A DNA stretch of 12,583 nt from contig JAADGT010000158.1 of NCBI GenBank assembly GCA_013152215.1, positions 1 through 12,583 on the forward strand. Reading direction: 5' to 3'. The translations under genes and the position numbers were made by a program. Shown in pieces: positions 6,919 through 12,583 of this stretch. How positions within the stretch are numbered: the first letter of the stretch is position 1; each line of letters opens with the position of its first letter. A model generated the notes under the pieces. That model ran no database searches. It had not been told where the DNA came from and saw only the letters and a list, made by a program, of their open reading frames with translations. The stretch comes from Deltaproteobacteria bacterium. Its GTDB lineage: Bacteria > Desulfobacterota > Deferrisomatia > Deferrisomatales > Deferrisomataceae.

Positions 6919-6946
6919 ACTATAGCATCCACGATCTGTCTCGCAA
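6919..6946 (-). promoter_or_regulatory. Sigma70-like promoter for the formate dehydrogenase operon
   Basis: The -35 box is TTGCGA (6946-6941), followed by a 16-base spacer and the -10 box TATAGT (6924-6919). The TGC directly before the -10 box makes it an extended -10. It lies in the most AT-rich stretch of the gap, about 45-50 bases upstream of the redoxin gene start. No sigma54-type -24/-12 pattern was found in this gap. Confidence 0.6.
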
Positions 6947-6982
6947 GGGGCGGAATTCAGAAAAAAATCTGCCCTGTTGCGA

Positions 6983-6996
6983 CAAACGGCCGTTTG
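6983..6996. promoter_or_regulatory. 14-base perfect palindrome, candidate operator
   Basis: CAAACGGCCGTTTG is fully self-complementary and is centred about 77 bases upstream of the predicted transcription start of the formate dehydrogenase operon, just after the kinase gene. The position suits an activator or regulator site. As RNA it could form only a 5-bp stem with a GGCC loop. A run of seven T on the minus strand (6967-6961) follows 15 bases later, too far for a canonical terminator. Confidence 0.4.
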
Positions 6997-7039
6997 GTGG
7001 AGTCGGTGGGGCCGGGGGCGGCAGGTCTTGCGGTTCGGA

Positions 7040-9121
7040 TCAGGCGCGGGCTGCGGAAGGGGTCTCGTCGGGGCGGTCGGACGAGGCCGGCGGAAAGGTC
7101 ACCTCGAACCGGGCACCCCCGGCCGGGGGGGTGATCAGGCGCACCGTGCCTCCGTGACGCTCGGCCACTCCGTAGACGATGGCCAGCCCCAGGCCGGTGC
7201 CCTTGCCGGGGTCCTTGGTGGTGAAGAAGGGGTCGAACACCCGCTCTGCCTGATCCTCGGGGATACCCGGGCCGGTGTCTTCGACGGCCAGGGTCATCTG
7301 CCCCGTGTCCGGATCGGGGAACGTCTCGACGGTCAGGATGCCTCCGTCCTCCATGGCGTCCAGGGCGTTCAGGGCCAGGTTGAACACCACCTGCTGAACC
7401 TGCGTGGGATCCGCGCGCACCCGCTCCAGGTCGGGGTGGGGCCGCCAGCGCAGCTCCACCTTCCCAAGGCTGGGTTCCACCAGGTGAAGCGCCCGCTCCA
7501 CCGCCTGGTTCAGGTCGATCTCCTGGGGCTGGAACTCCCCGGCCCGGCTGAACATAAGCAGTTGGCGCACCAGGTCGGCGGCCCGGTCGGCGCCGTTCAT
7601 CACGGTCTTCAGGTACCTCAGGGCCTTGGGGTCTTGGGTCCGGTGCTTGAGCATCTCGAGGGAGGGAATCATGGAGCCCAGGATGTTGTTGAAGTCGTGG
7701 GCCACCCCGGCCGCGAGCCGCCCCACGCTCTCCATGCGCTGGGCATGCTGGAGCTGGCGCTCCAGCGCCCGGCGCTCGGTGACGTCCTGGGCCACCAGCA
7801 CGGCTCGACCCTCGCCGGCCGGGCTCCGTTGCAGCAGGTAGATCCGGTCCCCGATGCGGGCCTCGGTCTCGGTTTCCTCGGGCAGGGGGCCGTTCGTCCC
7901 GAGGACCCGTTGGCACCTCAATCCCTCCACCGGCCCGAACCGCCGGCGGGCCTCCTGATTGGCGTACACCACCCTGCCGTTGGCATCCACCAGGAACACC
8001 GCATGGGGCATCCCGCTCAGCACGGTGTCGAGGCGCTGTCGCTCGGCCTCGAGCTCCCGGGTCTTCTCCCGGACCCGGTCCTCCAGGGTCTGATTGGTGC
8101 GGGAGAGCTCCTCGTTGGCCGCCGCCACCTGGGCCAGCGCGGCCTCCAGACGGTCCAGCAGGTCCCCGAACGAGGCCGCCAGCACGTCCACCTCGTCGCC
8201 GCTGGCCACGGCCGGCGGTGGGCTGGGGGTCGCGGGGTCGAAGTCGCGGGCCCAGCCGGTCAGCCTCTCCAGGTCGGAGGTGGCCCGTCGGACCACGACC
8301 CGGTAAAGGAAGAAGAACCCCATCATGCCCAACACGAGGACCCCGCCTTGGATCATCGCGTTGCGGACCGCCAGGGCCCGGAGGTCCCCGGTGGGAAGGA
8401 GGATCATGCCCCATCCCGCCGGCCGGGAGCCCACCCGCAGGGGGAAACGGTAGTACGCGTACGAGGTGCCGCCGGTTCGAACCGTGCCCTGTTCCGCCCC
8501 CTGGACCGGCAGGGAGACCGCCGCCGGAAGGCTCGATCCAAGGAGCGTGCCGTCCCGGGCGAGGAGGGCCACCTCGGCGCCCAGCAGGGCGGCCCACTCC
8601 TGTAGGAGCGACGTGCCCAGGGGCAGGGCCACCGCGATCACCTCCTCGACCCCGATGTCGCTCTCCCGTGGGCTCGCCGCAACCAGGGCCGCCCCCCGGT
8701 GGGGATCGGACTGCAGGGCCACCGACGGCACCCCGGAGAAGGCCTTCTCCATCAAGGGCCCCCACTTCCCCCGCTCCTTCCAGTACCGGCGGCTCCCCAT
8801 TCCCAGGATCTCCAGCCCGTCGTGGGTGAGCCAGCGCAGCGTGTAGACCTGGAGCTGGCGCAGGGGCTGCGGGTCGGCCCCCGAGGCCTCCACCCGGGCG
8901 ACCTCGGAGAGGATTCGGGTGCGGAAGAACAGCGACTCCTCGGCGTGTCGCAGGTGGTTCTCGAGCCGCCCCGCCGCCTGGCGGAGCTTCAGCGCCAGGT
9001 TGTTCCGGTAGGACACGGCCGCCGAGATCAGGGTGGCCGCAAGGCTCAGGCCGCCCAGCCCGGCGAGGAGCGCCCCGAACGACACGAGGAACCGGTGGCG
9101 GAGGCTGGTGGGGCGCTTCAT
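7040..9121 (-). CDS. Membrane sensor histidine kinase with PAS domain
   Basis: 693 residues. A first membrane helix (about 12-36), an extracytoplasmic sensor region (about 37-250) and a second membrane helix (about 256-276) are followed by a HAMP-like linker (about 277-330), a coiled coil (about 325-366) and a PAS domain (about 362-448). The HisKA segment has phospho-acceptor His475 in VAHDFNNILG. The ATPase domain has the N box (Asn581/Asn585), G1 DTGPGI (615-620), an F box (FDPFFTTK) and G2 GKGTGLGLA (639-647). All catalytic boxes are intact. The ATG at 9121 overlaps the TGA of the upstream binding-protein gene (ATGA), so the two are translationally coupled and probably form one sensing unit. 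No response regulator or receiver domain is present in the window, so the output is unknown. Confidence 0.93.
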   Translation of the reverse strand: MKRPTSLRHRFLVSFGALLAGLGGLSLAATLISAAVSYRNNLALKLRQAAGRLENHLRHAEESLFFRTRILSEVARVEASGADPQPLRQLQVYTLRWLTHDGLEILGMGSRRYWKERGKWGPLMEKAFSGVPSVALQSDPHRGAALVAASPRESDIGVEEVIAVALPLGTSLLQEWAALLGAEVALLARDGTLLGSSLPAAVSLPVQGAEQGTVRTGGTSYAYYRFPLRVGSRPAGWGMILLPTGDLRALAVRNAMIQGGVLVLGMMGFFFLYRVVVRRATSDLERLTGWARDFDPATPSPPPAVASGDEVDVLAASFGDLLDRLEAALAQVAAANEELSRTNQTLEDRVREKTRELEAERQRLDTVLSGMPHAVFLVDANGRVVYANQEARRRFGPVEGLRCQRVLGTNGPLPEETETEARIGDRIYLLQRSPAGEGRAVLVAQDVTERRALERQLQHAQRMESVGRLAAGVAHDFNNILGSMIPSLEMLKHRTQDPKALRYLKTVMNGADRAADLVRQLLMFSRAGEFQPQEIDLNQAVERALHLVEPSLGKVELRWRPHPDLERVRADPTQVQQVVFNLALNALDAMEDGGILTVETFPDPDTGQMTLAVEDTGPGIPEDQAERVFDPFFTTKDPGKGTGLGLAIVYGVAERHGGTVRLITPPAGGARFEVTFPPASSDRPDETPSAARA

Positions 9122-10728
9122 CGGTACTGGAAGTAGCCGGAGAGTTCGTCGGAAAGGGCTTGAACCATCTCGTACAGGGCCTGGTAGTCCTCGTCCGTCG
9201 TGGGCAGGAACCGGTCCGCGCCCAGGTCCGACAAGGCCTTGCGGCCCTGGGGAGACTCGTGCATGGAGAGCAGGAGGTTGCGGATCTGTCGCCGGAGGGC
9301 GGGCGACACCGTGGGCCCGGCCACGAACCCGTTGGACGGCACCGGTGCCGACGCGGCCAGTTCCCGCAGCCGCCCCTCGAGCGCCGGGTTCTCGGCCACC
9401 ATCTCGACCCACACCAGATCCTTGGCCGCGGCCGCGTCGGCACCGCCCTCGAGCAGCTGTCGCAGGGCCGCCTCGTGGGATCCGGCATCGGTGAACTCCC
9501 CGAAGAACTCCCGGGGCCGGCCGAGCCCCCGCATCTTCAGGGCGTACATGGGGAAGATCTGGCCCGCCGTGGTCGTGAGCCCGGCGTGCACCACCCGTCG
9601 CCCCCGGAGGTCCGCCAGGGCTCGGAACGGACCGTCGCTCCGCACGAAGATGACACCCCGGTAGTGGGACACCCCCCTGTAGTCGGGCCGGGCCAGCACC
9701 TCGGCCCCGGTCTCCACGTGGGCCACCAGGTAAGCGAAGCTCCCGGCGAACGCGGCGTTCACCCGGCCGGTGCGGAACGCCTCGGTGAGGTCCGTGTAGC
9801 TCGACTGGTGCACCAGGTCCACCGGCAGCCCCAGCCGGGCCTGGAGGTAGCGGGCGAGCCCGCCGTACTTGGCCTCGAGGGCCACGATGTTTCGCATGGG
9901 GGGGACGCCGATGCGCAGGCTGCGCCGAACCGGGACGGTGGCCCGGGTCGCGGCCACCCTTCGGGCGGCCGGCGTGTTCAGGAACTCCAGGAACCGACGG
10001 GCCGCCGACAGGGGTTCGGCCCGCACCGCGAAGATCACGGGTCGGTTGAGGCGGTACCGCCCGCTGCGCACCGCGTCGGGATCGGGATACACCCCGTCCA
10101 CTCGCAGGACCCGGACGTCCGGCTCCAGGGCCAAGGCGGCCCGGAGCGAGGTGTACCCGAGGGCCCCCGGGTACAGGCGCAGCGCATGGTCCATGTCGCC
10201 CGGTCCCTCGAGCACCGTGGCCCCGGGCGCCGGATCCAGGTCGGCCAGCAGGGTGTCGTTCAGGAGCCGCCGGGGTGAGGTGTAAGAGGGGCGGTCCAGG
10301 AGCACCACCGGCACGTCCGCGCCCCCCACCTGGGACCACCGCGTGATGGTTCCGTCATAGAGGCGGCGGATCTGTTGGGTGGTCAGGTCGGTGACCCCGG
10401 CCGTCCGGTGGGCCGCGAACACCAGCGGATCGAGGGCGAAGGGGTACACGAACAAGCCCGAGCGTTCGCCGGCGGAGGGCTCCCGGGTCAGGTAGGCCAC
10501 GTCGATCTCCCGGGCCTTCAGCGCCTGAATCGCCGCTCCCGAATGGGTGGGGGGCGCGTGCTCCACCTCGACCCGGGGGTGGGACAGCCGGAACGTCTCC
10601 ACCAGGGCCTCCGCCAGATCCCTGGCCGACGCGGATCCCCCGATCCGGAACCGATCCACCGGGGAGGGGGCCGGCGGGGAACATGCGGTCAAGAGAACCA
10701 ACAGGATCAAAGGAACGAGACGGTCCAT
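9118..10728 (-). CDS. Lipoprotein with tandem PstS-like and PhnD-like periplasmic-binding domains
   Basis: 536 residues. The N-terminus is a lipoprotein signal ending in LLTAC, with Cys16 as the lipidation site. Residues about 27-265 resemble PstS-type phosphate-binding proteins (HSGAAIQALKAREIDVAYL, then a segment with IRRLYDGTITRWSQVGG), but the usual GSGT phosphate loop is replaced around residues 147-154 (PSYTSPRR). Residues about 270-525 resemble PhnD-type binding proteins (start LRIGVPPM, AAFAGSFAYLV, and TTTAGQIFP where PhnD proteins have an STSG-type loop). No ABC permease or ATPase genes are adjacent. The gene instead overlaps a histidine kinase, so it probably works as a ligand-sensing partner rather than in transport. 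The ligand is unknown; a small oxyanion is plausible from the fold families. I chose the ATG at 10728 because it gives the lipobox; the upstream extension of the frame is shadow. Its Shine-Dalgarno is weak. Confidence 0.88.
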   Translation of the reverse strand: MDRLVPLILLVLLTACSPPAPSPVDRFRIGGSASARDLAEALVETFRLSHPRVEVEHAPPTHSGAAIQALKAREIDVAYLTREPSAGERSGLFVYPFALDPLVFAAHRTAGVTDLTTQQIRRLYDGTITRWSQVGGADVPVVLLDRPSYTSPRRLLNDTLLADLDPAPGATVLEGPGDMDHALRLYPGALGYTSLRAALALEPDVRVLRVDGVYPDPDAVRSGRYRLNRPVIFAVRAEPLSAARRFLEFLNTPAARRVAATRATVPVRRSLRIGVPPMRNIVALEAKYGGLARYLQARLGLPVDLVHQSSYTDLTEAFRTGRVNAAFAGSFAYLVAHVETGAEVLARPDYRGVSHYRGVIFVRSDGPFRALADLRGRRVVHAGLTTTAGQIFPMYALKMRGLGRPREFFGEFTDAGSHEAALRQLLEGGADAAAAKDLVWVEMVAENPALEGRLRELAASAPVPSNGFVAGPTVSPALRRQIRNLLLSMHESPQGRKALSDLGADRFLPTTDEDYQALYEMVQALSDELSGYFQYR

Positions 10729-10772
10729 GCGCGCATCCGGGAAAGGGCCCCCGCACCGATCGGACCTAATAC

Positions 10773-10795
10773 GAGAAAAGTTTATCAAAGTTCTC
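10773..10795. promoter_or_regulatory. AT-rich imperfect inverted repeat in the divergent gap, possible promoter/operator
   Basis: The sequence GAGAA...TTCTC flanks an A/T-rich centre and is, with 10767-10772, the only AT-rich patch in the 214-base gap between the divergent genes. On the minus strand it contains TTGATA, and TATTAG lies 11 bases downstream of it, too close for a standard pair, so exact promoter boxes are uncertain. It lies 45-67 bases upstream of the binding-protein start. Confidence 0.35.
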
Positions 10796-10856
10796 CGACG
10801 CGCACACGCGGGAACCCGGATCACGTCGGTTCCGGTTCCGGCAGCCGTGTCCGGAC

Positions 10857-10884
10857 TTGCCCCGGAACGGGGGGATGTGATAGC
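10857..10884 (+). promoter_or_regulatory. Tentative promoter of the DUF1015 gene
   Basis: TTGCCC (10857-10862), a 16-base spacer, then GATAGC (10879-10884), with TG two bases before the -10 box. This is the best plus-strand candidate I see upstream of 10943, but the -10 match is poor. Confidence 0.3.
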
Positions 10885-10891
10885 AGGGGCC

Positions 10892-10909
10892 CGCCCCGGA
10901 GCCGGGGCG
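10892..10909. other. GC-only hairpin in the leader of the DUF1015 gene
   Basis: CGCCCCGG, AG, CCGGGGCG forms an 8-bp perfect inverted repeat (seven pairs if a four-base loop is required), followed on the plus strand by only three T, so it is not a convincing terminator. It lies 34 bases before the start codon and could be a 5' leader structure. Confidence 0.4.
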
Positions 10910-10942
10910 TTTCGGATGATTTCCCCGAGGGAGTGAGAGACG

Positions 10943-12286
10943 ATGGCCGAGGTGCTGGGATTTCGAGGGGTTCGGTTCAACCCCGCGGTGGTGGACGACT
11001 TCGATCGGGTGATCTGCCCGCCCTACGACGTGATCGGGCCGGAGCTCCAAGAGGAGCTGTACCGCCGGAGCCCCTACAACGTGGTGCGTCTGGAGTTCGG
11101 GAAGGTGCTTCCCGGCGACGACGAGGAGGAGAATCGTTACACCCGGGCACGACGCACGCTGATCGAATGGCTCCGGAGGAAGGTACTGATCCAGGACCGG
11201 GAGATGAGCGTGTACTACACCGAGGAGGACTACCGCGGTGAGTTCGGTGAGCCCCTGACCCGGCGGGGGTACTACGCCAAGGTGCGGCTCGAGGACCCCG
11301 ACTCCGGGCTGTACTTCCCCCACGAGCGGACCCTGGCCGGGCCCAAGGCCGACCGGCTCCAGCTCATGGAGGCGGTGAGGGCGAACCTGAGCCCGATCTT
11401 CAGCCTGTACGACGACCCCCAGATGGTGGTCCTGAGGGACCTCGAGGCCATGGCCAAGGGGGTGCCCCCGCTGATCCGGGTCCACACCGACGAGGGGGTG
11501 GAGATCCGGCTGTGGCGGGTGACCGAGCCTCGGCTCGTGGGGGAGGTGACCCGCCGCATGGCCGACAAGGTGTTCGTGATCGCCGACGGACACCACCGCT
11601 ACGAGACGGCCCTGCGGTACCGGGACCTCATGCGGGAGCGCAACCCCGACTATACGGGGAACGAGCCGTGGAACTACGTGATGATGTACTTCTCGAACCT
11701 GAGCTCCCCCGGCCTGGCCGTGTTCCCCACCCACCGGGCCGTGTTCGGGGTGGCCTCGGACCGGATCGAGACCCTGGAGACCCAGTTGGGCGAGTTCTTC
11801 GAGGTGGAGCCGGTGGCGGACGCCGAGACCCTGTCCGCTCGGTTGCGGGACCTGCGGGGCCGGGCCCACGCCTTCGGGCTGGTGGCCAAGGGCGAGCCTC
11901 GCTTCCGGCTCCTGGTGCTCAGGGACGACGGGGTCATGCACCGGATGCTCCGGGGCCGGGTGCCCAAGGTGGTGCAGACCCTGGACGTGACCATCCTCCA
12001 CTCCCTCATCTTCGAGCGGATCCTCGGCATCGACCGCAAGGCCCAGGAGGAACAGCGCAACCTCCGGTACGTCAAGGGCACCGGCGAGCTGGTGCGCCAG
12101 GTGGTCGAGGATCCCGAGGTCCAGCTGGGCTTCGTCATGAACCCGACCCGGGTCGAGGAGGTCAAGGAGGTGGCCCTGGCCGGCGAGCGGATGCCCCAGA
12201 AGAGCACCTACTTCTTCCCGAAGCAGGTCACGGGGCTGGTCATGCACCTCCTGTTCGATCCGGCCGAGGTGGTCTCGGCCGGCTGA
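10943..12286 (+). CDS. DUF1015 family protein
   Basis: 447 residues, full length for the DUF1015 family, whose biochemical role is unknown to me. Typical family features are visible: an N-terminal VICPPYDVI (about 23-31) followed by SPYNVVRL; a central IADGHHRYETAL (about 213-224), the most conserved motif, rich in potential metal or catalytic residues; and a C-terminal MPQKSTYFFPK (417-427). No signal peptide or membrane helix is seen, so it is likely cytoplasmic. The ATG at 10943 has GAGGGAG upstream. It is divergent from the sensor pair and is followed after 7 bases by a tRNA-methyltransferase-like gene, suggesting a two-gene or longer operon unrelated to formate metabolism. Confidence 0.93.
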   Translation: MAEVLGFRGVRFNPAVVDDFDRVICPPYDVIGPELQEELYRRSPYNVVRLEFGKVLPGDDEEENRYTRARRTLIEWLRRKVLIQDREMSVYYTEEDYRGEFGEPLTRRGYYAKVRLEDPDSGLYFPHERTLAGPKADRLQLMEAVRANLSPIFSLYDDPQMVVLRDLEAMAKGVPPLIRVHTDEGVEIRLWRVTEPRLVGEVTRRMADKVFVIADGHHRYETALRYRDLMRERNPDYTGNEPWNYVMMYFSNLSSPGLAVFPTHRAVFGVASDRIETLETQLGEFFEVEPVADAETLSARLRDLRGRAHAFGLVAKGEPRFRLLVLRDDGVMHRMLRGRVPKVVQTLDVTILHSLIFERILGIDRKAQEEQRNLRYVKGTGELVRQVVEDPEVQLGFVMNPTRVEEVKEVALAGERMPQKSTYFFPKQVTGLVMHLLFDPAEVVSAG

Positions 12287-12293
12287 GGACGCC

Positions 12294-12583
12294 ATGGTCC
12301 ACCGGGACCGGGTGCCGGTGGGGCCCGACGAGACCCTGGACGGTGCCCTGGGCAACACGATCCGTCTGGTCCAGCCCCGGAAGGGGTACCGGTTCAGCGT
12401 GGACGCGGTGCTGCTGGCGCGGTTCGCCGCGGAGACGCCGGTGGACACGGCCCTGGACCTGGGGTGCGGGTGCGGGGTGGTGGGGCTCGCGCTCCTGGCC
12501 CTGGGGGGCGCCCACGCCGTGGTGGGGGTGGACCTCAGCCCGGCCATGGTGGATCGGGCGGAGCGCTCGGCCCGGGCGAGCGG
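12294..12583 (+). CDS. TrmN6/YfiC-like tRNA1(Val) adenine-N6 methyltransferase, N-terminal part (truncated by window edge)
   Basis: An open frame of 96 codons from the ATG at 12294 to the window end. The N-terminus has the pattern of the YfiC/TrmN6 group: LVQPRKGYRFSVDAVLLARF (25-44), then the S-adenosylmethionine-binding motif I, ALDLGCGCG (about 53-61), and an acidic strand end at VVGVDLS (76-82). The family methylates N6 of adenosine 37 in tRNA1(Val) in E. coli. The catalytic NPPY-type motif would lie beyond the window, so substrate specificity cannot be confirmed; a general small-molecule or RNA methyltransferase is the alternative. The start lies 7 bases after the DUF1015 stop, with GAGG spanning the junction as Shine-Dalgarno. 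Confidence 0.82.
   Translation, partial: MVHRDRVPVGPDETLDGALGNTIRLVQPRKGYRFSVDAVLLARFAAETPVDTALDLGCGCGVVGLALLALGGAHAVVGVDLSPAMVDRAERSARAS

Noticed and set aside
6961..6996. A rho-independent terminator after the kinase gene (palindrome plus seven T).
   Set aside because: The stem would be only 5 bp and the T run begins 15 bases after it, so it does not fit the normal terminator layout; read-through from the kinase remains possible.
6957..9488. An 843-codon minus-strand frame overlapping the kinase and lipoprotein genes.
   Set aside because: Arginine/proline/glycine-rich frame-shifted shadow of two genes with complete domain evidence.
10766..12547. A 593-codon minus-strand frame opposite the DUF1015 gene.
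   Set aside because: It is a shadow of the plus-strand DUF1015 and methyltransferase genes; no recognisable domain or ribosome binding site.

Overview
The window is very GC-rich (about 70% by eye, with G/C strongly preferred at third codon positions). It carries a periplasm-facing selenocysteine formate dehydrogenase with multiheme cytochromes, which suggests an anaerobic or facultatively anaerobic respiratory bacterium. The gene content and style resemble the Desulfobacterota/Desulfuromonadia; this placement is inference, because no rRNA or other taxonomic marker is present.

Minus strand, in transcription order from right to left. A lipoprotein with two fused periplasmic-binding domains (10728-9118) overlaps, through an ATGA junction, a membrane PAS histidine kinase (9121-7040). 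A 171-base gap follows, holding a good sigma70-like promoter and a 14-base perfect palindrome. Then comes the formate dehydrogenase block: an exported redoxin/CXXCH/FMN-motif protein (6868-5753); a 59-residue twin-arginine protein (5728-5549); the catalytic subunit FdhA (5535-2764), read through an in-frame UGA as selenocysteine with a recognisable SECIS hairpin; the four-cluster ferredoxin subunit FdhB (2753-2163); a membrane-anchored five-heme-motif cytochrome c (2154-1306); a cytochrome b (1063-395); and the start of a cysteine-motif protein that runs off the left edge (333-1).

Plus strand: a DUF1015 protein (10943-12286), followed after 7 bases by a truncated TrmN6/YfiC-like methyltransferase (12294 to the edge). 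Both look like housekeeping genes, divergent from the sensor pair.

Likely joint function: FdhA oxidises formate outside the cytoplasmic membrane. Electrons then pass through the iron-sulfur clusters of FdhB to the cytochrome c and/or cytochrome b and into the quinone pool or periplasmic carriers. The redoxin protein and small Tat protein are probable assembly or electron-transfer accessories. The binding-protein/kinase pair is positioned to sense an extracellular ligand; whether it controls the dehydrogenase is untested, and no response regulator is visible.

The least explained DNA lies around the cytochrome b gene. A 144-base element with 14-base perfect terminal inverted repeats contains two mirror-image arrays of degenerate 7-base repeats. 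A second 7-base repeat array crosses the start codon of the next gene, and a 19-base near-identical repeat occurs on both sides of cytochrome b.
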